From contig QWII01000115.1 of assembly GCA_021405325.1 (NCBI GenBank), positions 1 through 49,431 on the forward strand: a stretch of 49,431 bases of DNA. Reading direction: 5' to 3'. The first letter of the stretch is position 1, and each line of letters starts with the position of its first letter. This stretch comes from Caldilinea sp. CFX5 (lineage in GTDB: Bacteria; Chloroflexota; Anaerolineae; Caldilineales; Caldilineaceae). Position numbers and translations under genes: made by a program. Below, one piece after another: positions 10,168 to 17,320 of the stretch. The notes below the pieces were generated by a model. The model did no database searches. It was not told the origin of the DNA and saw only the letters and a program-made list of their open reading frames with translations.

Positions 10168-11202
10168 CTAGAGCAACCCATCGGTTTCTTTGAGACCAAC
10201 AGCAATATTAAAGTTTTGGATCGCCTGGCCGCTTGCGCCTTTGATCAGATTGTCTTCGCTGGCGACAATGATATAACTGTTACCGTCCGGCTGTTGGGGA
10301 TTAGCCGGGGTGATGCTGATAGCGCAGCGGTTGGTGTAGGTGGTATGGCGCAAGGAAGCCAGTTGCCCCGCCGGCAGCAGATGGACAAATGGCTCATCGG
10401 CGTAGGTTTCGGTGTAAAGTTGGCGAATCTCCTGCTCGGTAATGCCGTTGGGGACGGTGATGTACATGGTGCTGAGAATGCCGCGATTGACCGGCAGCAG
10501 ATGGGGCGAAAAGATAAATTGAAAGTTCTGCTTGGTCGGCGCGGCATGATTGAGCACCTGCTCCATCTCGGCAATGTGGCGATGGCGGTAACCGATGTTG
10601 TAGGGATAGAAATTTTCATTGACCTCGACAAAGCTGTAGGGCAAGGAAGCTTTGCGCCCGGCGCCGCTGGTGCCGCTCTTGCTGTCGATGATCACCTGTT
10701 GACCGAGCCAACCGGCCTTGGCCAGCGGGTAGAGACCCAGGTTGACTGTCGTCGGGTAGCAGCCGGGGTTGGCGATCAACTGGGCGCCCCGGATCTTGTC
10801 GCGATAGATTTCACAGAGGCCGTAGACAAATTGCGGGAGCAGTTCCGGCGCGGTATGTTCAGTGTGATACCACTGCTTGTAGATCTGCGGCGTCGGGAGG
10901 CGGAAGTCGGCGCTCAGGTCGATGACGCGCACACCGCTGGCCTGGAAGGCGCGCACCGGCTCAATCGACGCGGCGTGGGGCAGACAGAGAAAGACAACAT
11001 CCACTTCCTTGGCGCGGGCGACACCGTCCTCTAAACTGATCAGCGGATAATTCCAGGGGACAGCATGAACCTCGGCAAGGGTGCTGCCGGCCTTACTCTC
11101 ACTCGTCACCCAGCCGATCTCTAGCTGAGGATGGCGGTGGATTAACTGAACCAATTCAATGCCTGTGTACCCGGTGGCGCCGGCAATCCCTGCTTTATAC
11201 AT
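10168..11202 (-). CDS. argC: N-acetyl-gamma-glutamyl-phosphate reductase
   Basis: NADPH-dependent reduction of acetylglutamyl phosphate to the semialdehyde, third step of arginine synthesis. 344 residues, type 1 length. The Rossmann motif GATGYTG is at 8-14, the catalytic Cys148 lies in ANPGCYPT, the motif SGAGRKAS is near 180-187, and the catalytic histidine is His207 or His209 (GYRHRHI). It is the first gene of the minus-strand run. The start codon follows GGGGGGAAG by six bases. A leader RNA with an intrinsic terminator lies upstream, so expression is probably controlled by attenuation. Confidence 0.95.
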   Translation of the reverse strand: MYKAGIAGATGYTGIELVQLIHRHPQLEIGWVTSESKAGSTLAEVHAVPWNYPLISLEDGVARAKEVDVVFLCLPHAASIEPVRAFQASGVRVIDLSADFRLPTPQIYKQWYHTEHTAPELLPQFVYGLCEIYRDKIRGAQLIANPGCYPTTVNLGLYPLAKAGWLGQQVIIDSKSGTSGAGRKASLPYSFVEVNENFYPYNIGYRHRHIAEMEQVLNHAAPTKQNFQFIFSPHLLPVNRGILSTMYITVPNGITEQEIRQLYTETYADEPFVHLLPAGQLASLRHTTYTNRCAISITPANPQQPDGNSYIIVASEDNLIKGASGQAIQNFNIAVGLKETDGLL

Positions 11203-11363
11203 GCGACTTCCCCCCTTTGTCTAGCAAGTGAAGAAAAAATTGGTTTGTTTGATAAACGGACAGCCTCTAGCGATTCTGTGCTGTCTTTGGCTTTACGTAC
11301 ATCTGTACTGATACAATTGGTAGATAAAATTTGCTGAAGAATCGAGACCGACTGCTGCGCAAT

Positions 11364-11503
11364 AAAAAAGCTCTCCGGCTGGAGAGCTTCGCAGGTTACT
11401 GGGTGGTGAGCCGCGCGCGCTAATTCCAGTTCGGATCATCCGATCGGAACGCGGTACGGCCTAAAGTGAAAGTGACTGAAGGAAGCAAACAAGGTTATCA
11501 TGG
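11364..11503 (-). ncRNA. argC leader RNA or small RNA ending in an intrinsic terminator
   Basis: The promoter described next would start a transcript near 11503. About 115 nt on, AGCTCTCC/GGAGAGCT (11369-11388, loop of 4) plus six U (11364-11369) forms a clean terminator, 160 bp before argC. The intervening RNA can fold through TTCC..GGAA and CGGAT/ATCCG arms. It carries ACCGCG but lacks the UGGN bulge and other parts of a T-box. A 21-codon frame at 11436-11501 has only two Arg codons and no ribosome site. Either this is an attenuator of unknown type controlling argC, or a free small RNA. Confidence 0.5.
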
Positions 11504-11509
11504 TTGCAT

Positions 11510-11538
11510 AGTGTAACATGACGACGGGGCGGTGTCAA
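11510..11538 (-). promoter_or_regulatory. Strong sigma-70-type promoter of the argC leader
   Basis: Read on the minus strand: TTGACA (11533-11538), 17 bp, then TACACT (11510-11515) preceded by TGT, an extended -10. The match is among the best in the window. Confidence 0.75.
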
Positions 11539-11570
11539 TACTGGAATGCAGATTTGTGCGGATTTATAGA

Positions 11571-11648
11571 GGACAGACGCTGATTGAGGAAACGCGGATC
11601 TTTGCCGGGCCGAGGAATAATCCGCGTTTCCTCAATCAGCGTCTGTCC
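11571..11648 (-). repeat. 29-bp perfect inverted repeat after the SDR gene
   Basis: The arms 11571-11599 and 11620-11648 are exact reverse complements around a 20-nt loop. The element begins three bases after the SDR stop codon. It could terminate that gene, but its length and perfection are more like a MITE or REP-type element. Confidence 0.8.
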
Positions 11649-11651
11649 CCC

Positions 11652-12419
11652 TCACCGCGGCGCCATGCGGAGGGCGCCGTCGAGCCGGATCACTTCGCCA
11701 TTGAGCATTCGGTTGGCAAAGATATGGCTGACGAGCGCGGCATACTCAGGCGGCTGGCCCAGGCGGCTGGGAAAGGGGACCTGTTCACCCAAACTGACGC
11801 GCGCCGCTTCCGGCAGACCAGCCATAAGGGGTGTATCAAAGAGACCAGGGGCGATAGTAACGACGCGAATGCCATAGGCGGCCAGGTCGCGCGCTGCCGG
11901 GAGCGTTAAGCCGACGATACCGCCTTTCGATGCAGCATAAGCGGCTTGGCCGATCTGCCCGTCAAAGGCAGCGACGGATGCCGTATTGACAATCACGCCG
12001 CGCTCGCCGTCAGAGCCTGGTTCATTTTGGGCTATAGCTGTTGCCGCCAGTCGCAGCACATTAAAGGAACCAATCAAGTTGACATGGATCACTTTGGCAA
12101 AGCTATCGAGGCGATGAGGACCGCGTTTGCCGGTAATGCGTTCACCGATAGCGACGCCGGCGCAGTTGACAGCGCCATGTAGCGCACCAAAGTGCGCTTG
12201 CGCTTGCATAATGGCATTTTGCACACGCTCTTCATCGGTCACATCCGCCGTCACAAAGAGCGCCTGTGCGCCGAGCGTTTGGGCAGTTGCGGCGCCTTTG
12301 GCTTGATCAACATCGACAATGACAACATTCGCCCCTTCGCTGACGAGTCGCGCGGCTGTCGCCTGCCCCAACCCTGATCCACCACCACTGACTAAAATTG
12401 TCTTTTGCTGAATGTCCAT
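11652..12419 (-). CDS. Short-chain dehydrogenase, 3-hydroxyacyl-CoA dehydrogenase type 2-like
   Basis: NAD(P)-dependent SDR of 255 residues. It has the cofactor motif GGGSGLG (12-18), NCAGVAIG in the NAG position (85-92), and the catalytic Ser148, Tyr161 and Lys165 (YAASK). The insertion near [11 protein letters not shown] and the region [15 protein letters not shown] resemble the HSD17B10 type, which oxidises 3-hydroxyacyl-CoA, including branched-chain intermediates. This specificity is inferred from similarity recalled, not computed. It points away from the methyltransferase gene across a 336 bp regulatory gap and is probably monocistronic. Confidence 0.85.
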   Translation of the reverse strand: MDIQQKTILVSGGGSGLGQATAARLVSEGANVVIVDVDQAKGAATAQTLGAQALFVTADVTDEERVQNAIMQAQAHFGALHGAVNCAGVAIGERITGKRGPHRLDSFAKVIHVNLIGSFNVLRLAATAIAQNEPGSDGERGVIVNTASVAAFDGQIGQAAYAASKGGIVGLTLPAARDLAAYGIRVVTIAPGLFDTPLMAGLPEAARVSLGEQVPFPSRLGQPPEYAALVSHIFANRMLNGEVIRLDGALRMAPR

Positions 12420-12462
12420 ACGGTTTCCTCGTCTGTTTTACCTTGCTCATCGTAAGGTCTGC

Positions 12463-12504
12463 TTGCCAAAATCGACAAAATTGCCAAAAGCTGACAAGAT
12501 TGCC
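12463..12504. repeat. Direct repeats of TTGCC with 18-19 bp spacing
   Basis: TTGCCAAAATCGACAAAA (12463-12480), TTGCCAAAAGCTGACAAGA (12481-12499) and TTGCC (12500-12504) lie head to tail just upstream of a promoter -35. They look like tandem regulator sites serving the divergent SDR and methyltransferase genes. Confidence 0.5.
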
Positions 12505-12528
12505 TGGATTTTTGTATTAAATTGGGGG

Positions 12529-12557
12529 TTGAAATTGTTTACAAAGCCTGCTATAAT
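12529..12557 (+). promoter_or_regulatory. Near-consensus promoter reading toward the methyltransferase
   Basis: TTGAAA (12529-12534), 17 bp, TATAAT (12552-12557) with TGC directly before it (extended -10). The implied leader runs about 190 nt to the methyltransferase ATG. Confidence 0.8.
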
Positions 12558-12603
12558 CTACTTAATCTTGATCGGTGGCGCGATTAGATTAGCCGCTGGC
12601 TGT

Positions 12604-12627
12604 GGAAACGTTTCCTGGAAAACGTTT
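12604..12627. promoter_or_regulatory. Two CG-centred palindromes, LacI-family-like operators
   Basis: GGAAACGTTTCC (12604-12615) is a perfect palindrome. A second core AAACGTTT lies at 12620-12627, 14 bp centre to centre. A palindrome with central CG is the hallmark of LacI/GalR-family operators. Both lie about 40-65 bp downstream of the predicted start, where a bound repressor would block elongation. Confidence 0.5.
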
Positions 12628-12651
12628 GCTGAATTTTGCTGAATGTAGTGG

Positions 12652-12671
12652 GAGCATTCCCGCTCTTTTTT
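12652..12671 (+). terminator. Weak hairpin with T7 run in the methyltransferase leader
   Basis: GGAGC/GCTC arms around ATTCCC are followed by seven T. With the promoter at 12529-12557 it would yield an RNA of about 110 nt or serve as an attenuator. Confidence 0.4.
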
Positions 12672-12755
12672 TGTCATCTATCGCAATCTGTTTTGATAAG
12701 TATCTATTGGATTACTTACATAAGTTTGCGCAAAACACTAAATGTCGTCAACCTA

Positions 12756-13712
12756 ATGACTATTGCGAAAAGCGCACGTTCTGCCAAGCAAGCCGATATC
12801 CCCGTTATTGACTACGAAAATAGTCAGTATAAGACAGATTTCTGGGAAGGTCAAGGTCGTAACTACGAAGATGCCACCGAGCGGTTGGCGCTTCGGCAAT
12901 TGTTGCCGCACCATGGTGTGCGTATTGCCGAAATAGGGGCAGGTTTTGGCCGGTTAGCCGATCTATACCTGGGATACGAGCAGATCGTTTTATTTGATTA
13001 CAGCCGGACGTTGTTGCAGGAGGCGGTCAGTCGTTGGGGGCATGATCCCCGCTTTGTCTTTGTCGCCGGTAACATCTACCAATTACCATTGGCGACCGGC
13101 GTGTTGGACACGTTAGTCATGGTACGAGTGATGCACCATTTGGCTGATGTGCCACAGGCATTGCAACAGCTTGCCCGTACTTTGCATAAGCGCAGTGTCG
13201 CCGTTTTAGAGTATGCCAACAAGCGAAATTTGAAGGCGATAGCGCGCTGGTTATTACAACGACAGCAATGGTCGCCCTTTTCGCCGGCGCCGCTTGAATT
13301 TGTCGCTTTAAATTTTGATTTTCATCCGGCGTGGATGGAGCAGCAATTGGCTGCCGCCGGTTTACAGCGTAAGCATCAATTTGGCGTATCTCACTTTCGC
13401 TTGCCCGTACTCAAGCAGCGGATTGATGCAAATCGGCTTGCCAAACTGGATAGCTATCTCTTTCGTCCTGGCGGCTATTATCCCGTAGCGCCAAGTGTCT
13501 TTGTGCAAGCGACATTGGTTGAAAACCGGACGTCGGCAGCGGTTGATTCGCATAACCAAAGGCTAGCGGCGCTCTTTCGTTGTCCGCTTTGTCAGGCCGA
13601 GGCGTTTCAATCCGTAACTGAAGAGCAACTGCTTTGTCGACAATGTAATGCTGCTTTTGCGAAAAAGGCGGGCATTTGGGACTTTAAGGAACAGCTTGCG
13701 ACAAGCGGTTAA
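12756..13712 (+). CDS. SAM-dependent methyltransferase with C-terminal Trm112-like zinc ribbon
   Basis: Class I methyltransferase of about 318 residues. The SAM motif I is EIGAGFGRL (59-67), followed by the acidic residue in VLFDYS and the region VRVMHHLADV typical of Methyltransf_11. A zinc ribbon closes the protein with Cys276-x2-Cys279 and Cys294-x2-Cys297, as in Trm112-like domains often found beside methyltransferases. The substrate is unknown. I start at ATG 12756; the longer frame adds an unlikely 40-residue stretch. There is no clear ribosome site. The leader carries operator-like palindromes and a small hairpin. Confidence 0.8.
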   Translation: MTIAKSARSAKQADIPVIDYENSQYKTDFWEGQGRNYEDATERLALRQLLPHHGVRIAEIGAGFGRLADLYLGYEQIVLFDYSRTLLQEAVSRWGHDPRFVFVAGNIYQLPLATGVLDTLVMVRVMHHLADVPQALQQLARTLHKRSVAVLEYANKRNLKAIARWLLQRQQWSPFSPAPLEFVALNFDFHPAWMEQQLAAAGLQRKHQFGVSHFRLPVLKQRIDANRLAKLDSYLFRPGGYYPVAPSVFVQATLVENRTSAAVDSHNQRLAALFRCPLCQAEAFQSVTEEQLLCRQCNAAFAKKAGIWDFKEQLATSG

Positions 13713-13848
13713 ACGGCCGGCGGTTTGATCGTTTGCTGAGCAGATTGCGCGTGGTTTTAACCGGTTTTGCTATCCGAAAAGGTAGGCGTAATACCGTAAA
13801 TCGTGCGCGCTTTGTGGTAAAGTATTATAGAATGCTTGAAACGCCTTG

Positions 13849-13868
13849 AATGTAGATTCAAGGTTTCG
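13849..13868. repeat. Small inverted repeat in the sigma-factor upstream region
   Basis: CCTTGAAT/ATTCAAGG around a GTAG loop. The 334 bp gap 13713-14046 is otherwise AT-rich and holds only the promoter elements of the sigma gene. Confidence 0.4.
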
Positions 13869-14012
13869 TTTCTATTGTACCATAACTTTATCGTAGAACA
13901 AAATTTTTATCTCTTTATAGAGTATATTGAGATTATCTGTGCATATACCAACAAGCGTCGAGATGTACTAATAATACAGCAATTGTCAGTTACCAGCCGG
14001 GTCGCTTGTGCG

Positions 14013-14018
14013 TATAAT
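14013..14018 (+). promoter_or_regulatory. -10 element of the primary sigma gene
   Basis: A perfect TATAAT. The -35 position (13990-13995, TTACCA) matches only partly. The predicted start is about 20 nt before the ATG, with GGAGAGA in the short leader. Confidence 0.55.
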
Positions 14019-14046
14019 TCGTGCATAAGGAGAGACTGTTTTAACT

Positions 14047-15369
14047 ATGGGGAAGCAAAGAATGCTCGATTTCTCAATGGAAGCTGATTTCGACACCGAT
14101 TTTGAAAACAGCTTCGACCAGGAGTTTGAGAACGACTTTGACGATGAACTAACTGATCTTGGCGAGCAGGAACCCGAGTTGCAGGAAAATGGTGATGTCG
14201 AGTTAGCGCCACCCGTTGCTTTAACGCCGGAACAGATCCTGAACCAACTTCTCGCGCTGGGCCGCACCCAAGGCTTTGTCTCCTATGATGATGTCCTGGG
14301 GTTGGTGCCGGAAGCGGAAAACAACATGGAGCAGGTGGAAGATATTTTTGCTTCGCTCTTTGAGCATGGCATTGAAGTTGGTCAAGTGCGGGAGGAAGAA
14401 CCGGAGGACATGACCGACTTGGATGCCGAGATGATCGAAGAAGAGAATTTTGATCTGAGCCAGATCGAAATCGACGATTCGATTAGCCTCTATCTCAAAG
14501 AGATTGGGCGGGTGCCGCTGTTAACTGCCGAAGAGGAAGTTTCCTTAGCCAAGCGTATGGAAAAAGGCCGCGATTCACGGCGCAAACTGGCGCAGGGTGT
14601 CGAAGATTGGGAAGAACGCGAACGCCTGCTCTGGTTGGTGCGTGATGGTCAGGCCGCCCAGGAACATCTGATCAAAGCCAACAGCCGCCTGGTGGTCAGC
14701 GTCGCCAAGAAGTATGTCGGTCGTGGGGTGCCCTTTCTGGATCTGATCCAGGAAGGTAACATTGGTCTGATTCGCGCCGTTAAGAAGTTTGACTACCGCC
14801 GGGGCTACAAGTTCAGCACTTACGCCACTTGGTGGATTCGTCAAGCGGTGACGCGCGCCATTGCCGACCAGGGCCGGACGATTCGCGTGCCGGTTCACAT
14901 GTATGAACAGATCAACCGCTTGACCCGAACGAGCCGCCAGCTAGTGCAAGAGCTGGGCCGCGACCCAACCACCGAGGAGATTGCCGAGGAGCTGGGCGTG
15001 TCACCGCGCAAGGTCGAGCATATTATGCGGGTCAGCCAGCGCCCATTGAGCCTGGAGATGCCGGTCGGCGAGGAAGAGGATAGCTACCTAGGGGACTTTA
15101 TCGAAGATGAAGATGCCGCTGCCCCCAACGAGGCAGCCGGTCAGCAGATTCTGCGTGAAGTCATTGATGAAATCTTCCAAAGCTTGACGCCGCGCGAAGT
15201 GCGTATCCTGCAACTGCGCTTTGGGTTGGTTGACGGTTACTGCTACACGCTCGAAGAAGTAGGCAAGAAGTTTGGTGTGACGCGCGAACGCATCCGCCAG
15301 ATTGAAGCCCAAGCATTAAGCCGTCTACGTCATCCCAGCCGTAGCCGGAAATTGCGCGACTACCTCTAA
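14047..15369 (+). CDS. sigA: Primary RNA polymerase sigma factor (RpoD/SigA)
   Basis: Housekeeping sigma factor, 440 residues. A very acidic N-terminus (about 1-60) is followed by a region 1.1-like domain (about 60-115) and region 1.2 ([20 protein letters not shown]). Region 2 has [19 protein letters not shown] and [17 protein letters not shown]. Region 3 follows, and region 4 ends in the recognition helix [19 protein letters not shown]. All core-binding and -10/-35 recognition segments are present. GGAGAGA lies 11 bases before ATG 14047; an internal ATG at 14062 after GGGGAAG is an alternative. It is followed at once by a parS site and terminator. Confidence 0.96.
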   Translation: MGKQRMLDFSMEADFDTDFENSFDQEFENDFDDELTDLGEQEPELQENGDVELAPPVALTPEQILNQLLALGRTQGFVSYDDVLGLVPEAENNMEQVEDIFASLFEHGIEVGQVREEEPEDMTDLDAEMIEEENFDLSQIEIDDSISLYLKEIGRVPLLTAEEEVSLAKRMEKGRDSRRKLAQGVEDWEERERLLWLVRDGQAAQEHLIKANSRLVVSVAKKYVGRGVPFLDLIQEGNIGLIRAVKKFDYRRGYKFSTYATWWIRQAVTRAIADQGRTIRVPVHMYEQINRLTRTSRQLVQELGRDPTTEEIAEELGVSPRKVEHIMRVSQRPLSLEMPVGEEEDSYLGDFIEDEDAAAPNEAAGQQILREVIDEIFQSLTPREVRILQLRFGLVDGYCYTLEEVGKKFGVTRERIRQIEAQALSRLRHPSRSRKLRDYL

Positions 15370-15381
15370 ATCGAAACGGGA

Positions 15382-15397
15382 TGTTTCACGTGAAACA
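15382..15397. other. parS centromere site (ParB binding)
   Basis: TGTTTCACGTGAAACA is the exact 16-bp consensus parS palindrome bound by ParB/Spo0J. It lies 12 bp after the sigA stop codon. Its last five bases are the left arm of the sigA terminator, so the two signals overlap. Chance occurrence of this 16-mer in 49 kb is negligible. parS sites are normally concentrated near the replication origin. Confidence 0.92.
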
Positions 15398-15424
15398 CCG
15401 GCGCGAGGAATAGCGCCGGTGTTT
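15393..15424 (+). terminator. Intrinsic terminator of sigA, sharing bases with parS
   Basis: The arms 15393-15404 and 15413-15424 (core ACACCGGCGC/GCGCCGGTGT) pair over 12 bp around GAGGAATA and run into a T6 tract. Confidence 0.9.
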
Positions 15425-15429
15425 TTTAT

Positions 15430-15521
15430 AGGACTTACGCAAGACGGGAATCTGGGAACACCGCCAGAGATGGCGGCAGGCCGGCAGGATGCCGGCGTTC
15501 CCGGCGTCTTGCGTAAGTCCT
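15430..15521. mobile_element. MITE-like 92-bp hairpin element
   Basis: Perfect 17-bp terminal inverted repeats AGGACTTACGCAAGACG (15430-15446) and its complement (15505-15521) enclose nested small hairpins (CCGCC/GGCGG, GCCGGC/GCCGGC). There is no coding capacity. The shape is that of a non-autonomous transposable element, inserted just after the sigA terminator. Confidence 0.65.
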
Positions 15522-15563
15522 GTTTTATTCAACCTTGCTTTCGCCCCCAACGCAACTTTCAGG

Positions 15564-15569
15564 TATAAT
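15564..15569 (+). promoter_or_regulatory. -10 element before the Asp23-like gene
   Basis: TATAAT about 40 bp before the start codon; no good -35 at the right distance. Confidence 0.35.
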
Positions 15570-15610
15570 GGCGCGATAGACAAATTCGTTTGCAATGAAG
15601 GACCGGACCT

Positions 15611-16174
15611 ATGGCACTGTTCAACCGGATTGTAGCTGCCCTCTTGTGGCTATTCCTCCTCACAATAATCACTATCCTGGCCGTTGCGCCCGTAGGTGCA
15701 ATCCAGCAGTTACAACGGTTTTTGGACAGCGCGCTCACCCAAATCCAATCCTGGCAGGCGGCTAGTGGTGATAACTTTATTATCGCCCAGGCCACCATCG
15801 GCATCACGGCGGTTTTGCTCTTTGGTATTCTTTTGGGGTTGGAACTGTGGGGAATGCGCAAGCGTGGCGTCCGCATTCGCACGGCTGATGGTGGAGAGGC
15901 CGAGCTCGATACCGCCAGCGTCAGCCGCCGTTTGGAATGGCATTTAGAGAAGGTGGCCGAAGTCAACAATGTCGTGCCGACGGTACGGGCTAAGGGCGGC
16001 GCCGTCGATGTGCGCTTAGAGATTGAGGTCATGCCGGCAGTGGACATTCCCAAGAAAACAGATGAAGTCGTGGCGTTGGCCCGTGATGTGGTTGAAGAAG
16101 ACATCGGTCTCACCTTAGGTAAGCTTGATGTCCACATGCGCTGTGCGCCTTTTGAACCGACGTTGGCCGGTTGA
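15611..16174 (+). CDS. Membrane-anchored Asp23/AmaP-like protein
   Basis: 187 residues. Two membrane segments (about 7-30 and 60-82) precede a cytoplasmic domain of about 100 residues with the alpha/beta pattern of the Asp23/Gls24 envelope-stress family and its anchor AmaP (VDVRLEIEVMPAVDIPKK, VVEEDIGLTLGKLDVHMRC). Members sit at the inner face of the membrane; a precise role is not established. The gene starts 90 bp after a MITE-like element and has its own -10 box. It precedes scpB by about 65 bp and may be cotranscribed with it. Confidence 0.7.
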   Translation: MALFNRIVAALLWLFLLTIITILAVAPVGAIQQLQRFLDSALTQIQSWQAASGDNFIIAQATIGITAVLLFGILLGLELWGMRKRGVRIRTADGGEAELDTASVSRRLEWHLEKVAEVNNVVPTVRAKGGAVDVRLEIEVMPAVDIPKKTDEVVALARDVVEEDIGLTLGKLDVHMRCAPFEPTLAG

Positions 16175-16239
16175 GCCGTAAAATTCCTTTCATTGAAACA
16201 ATTCTAAGCGAATAACGTAGTGGGATCTGGTTGGACTTT

Positions 16240-16956
16240 ATGGTTGAGGATGAAGTGATTGTGGCTCGCGCGGCCCAAGTAGAAATACAAAGTGAGAGGG
16301 CAACGCCAGGTAAGCCAGCGGATGAGGTTGTTCGACGGGCAGTGGTCAACAAGGGGGAAGCGGTGGATATCACCATTCATGGTGAAACCTTTGACCTGCC
16401 GCCATTGATCGAAGCGCTCTTGTTTGTGGCCGAGGGGCCGGTGGAGGCAAATCAGTTAGCCAAAGCATTGCAGGTCGCGAGCGAAGCGATTTACCAGGGG
16501 GTGCAACAACTCGATCGAGAGTACCAGAGTACGGGTCGTGGCCTACGGGTGCAGGAGTATAACGGCAAATTTCAACTGGTGACACGTCCGACCTTGGCGC
16601 CGCTTATTGAAACGTTTCTCAATCTCGATCTCACCACCCGTTTGAGCGCACCGGCCTTAGAGACATTAGCCATCATTGCCTATCGTCAGCCCGTGACGCG
16701 GGCGCAGGTCGAAGCGGTGCGTGGTGTAGACAGTTCGGCCATTCTGCGTTCACTGGTGCAACGGGGGTTGATTCAGGAAAATGGTCGCCTGGAAGGGGCT
16801 GGACGACCTATTCTCTACAGTGTGACCGAAAACTTTATGAGCCACTTTGGCTTGACGGGCCTGAACGAACTGCCGGCACTGGAGATGACAGAGGCGGACA
16901 CCTTATGGGCGGCGACAGTTTTGGCAGAGCAACAGGATCGTGCCGGCGAGAGTTAA
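16240..16956 (+). CDS. scpB: Segregation and condensation protein B
   Basis: Kleisin-associated subunit of the SMC-ScpAB condensin, which compacts and resolves the origin region and is loaded by ParB at parS. About 238 residues with two winged-helix domains. Family signatures include LIEALLFVAEGPV, ALETLAIIAYRQPVTRAQVEAVRGVDS and GLIQENGRLEGAGRPILYSVT. A non-conserved stretch of about 45 residues precedes the first domain. The ATG at 16240 is chosen; an in-frame TTG lies at 16231, and neither has a strong ribosome site. scpA and smc are not in the window. Its nearness to parS fits its role. Confidence 0.93.
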   Translation: MVEDEVIVARAAQVEIQSERATPGKPADEVVRRAVVNKGEAVDITIHGETFDLPPLIEALLFVAEGPVEANQLAKALQVASEAIYQGVQQLDREYQSTGRGLRVQEYNGKFQLVTRPTLAPLIETFLNLDLTTRLSAPALETLAIIAYRQPVTRAQVEAVRGVDSSAILRSLVQRGLIQENGRLEGAGRPILYSVTENFMSHFGLTGLNELPALEMTEADTLWAATVLAEQQDRAGES

Positions 16957-17092
16957 ATTATTGGGATTGGTTCAACATCTACCTCTGTTTTGGACGTCTT
17001 CCTGCTTGCTCCACTGTCACTGTCAGTAAAGTGAATTGATTTCTGATAACTGTCTGCCCTCTGTCAGGTAATCCCGCTGAGAATCCTGTAGA

Positions 17093-17173
17093 CTATAGAT
17101 GGTCAGAGAATGTTTCGGCGGTAGGGGCAAGCCCTTGCCCCTACCGCCACCGCTCTTTCCTGAACGTCTATAG
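17093..17173. mobile_element. Interspersed palindromic element, short copy
   Basis: Begins CTATAGATGGTCAGAGAAT and ends CTGAACGTCTATAG, with a 15-bp perfect stem GGCGGTAGGGGCAAG (17117-17131 with 17134-17148). The same ends and stem recur at 36712-36841 with a longer interior. This is the only structure I see in the gap 16957-17320. Confidence 0.75.
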
Positions 17174-17320
17174 AAAAGGAGAAACTACTAAACCATAGCG
17201 ATGGTAGAATGATCGTTGAAAGAATAAAACGCATTGGTCGGTTTTTCAGCGTTGCTATTTTCTTACAAACAGTTTTCGCATAAAAGTCACTCCATGCGTG
17301 CGGATAGAAGGAGCGTAGAT

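Noticed and set aside
11461..11500. SRP-RNA-like GAAGGAAGCA on the plus strand
   Set aside because: The paired 5' side of the SRP apical stem is absent; the match is only ten bases.
11364..11503. T-box riboswitch upstream of argC (ACCGCG motif and terminator)
   Set aside because: The mandatory UGGN bulge sequence is missing, the leader is too short for stem I with a specifier loop, and the complementary strand has no gene to control.
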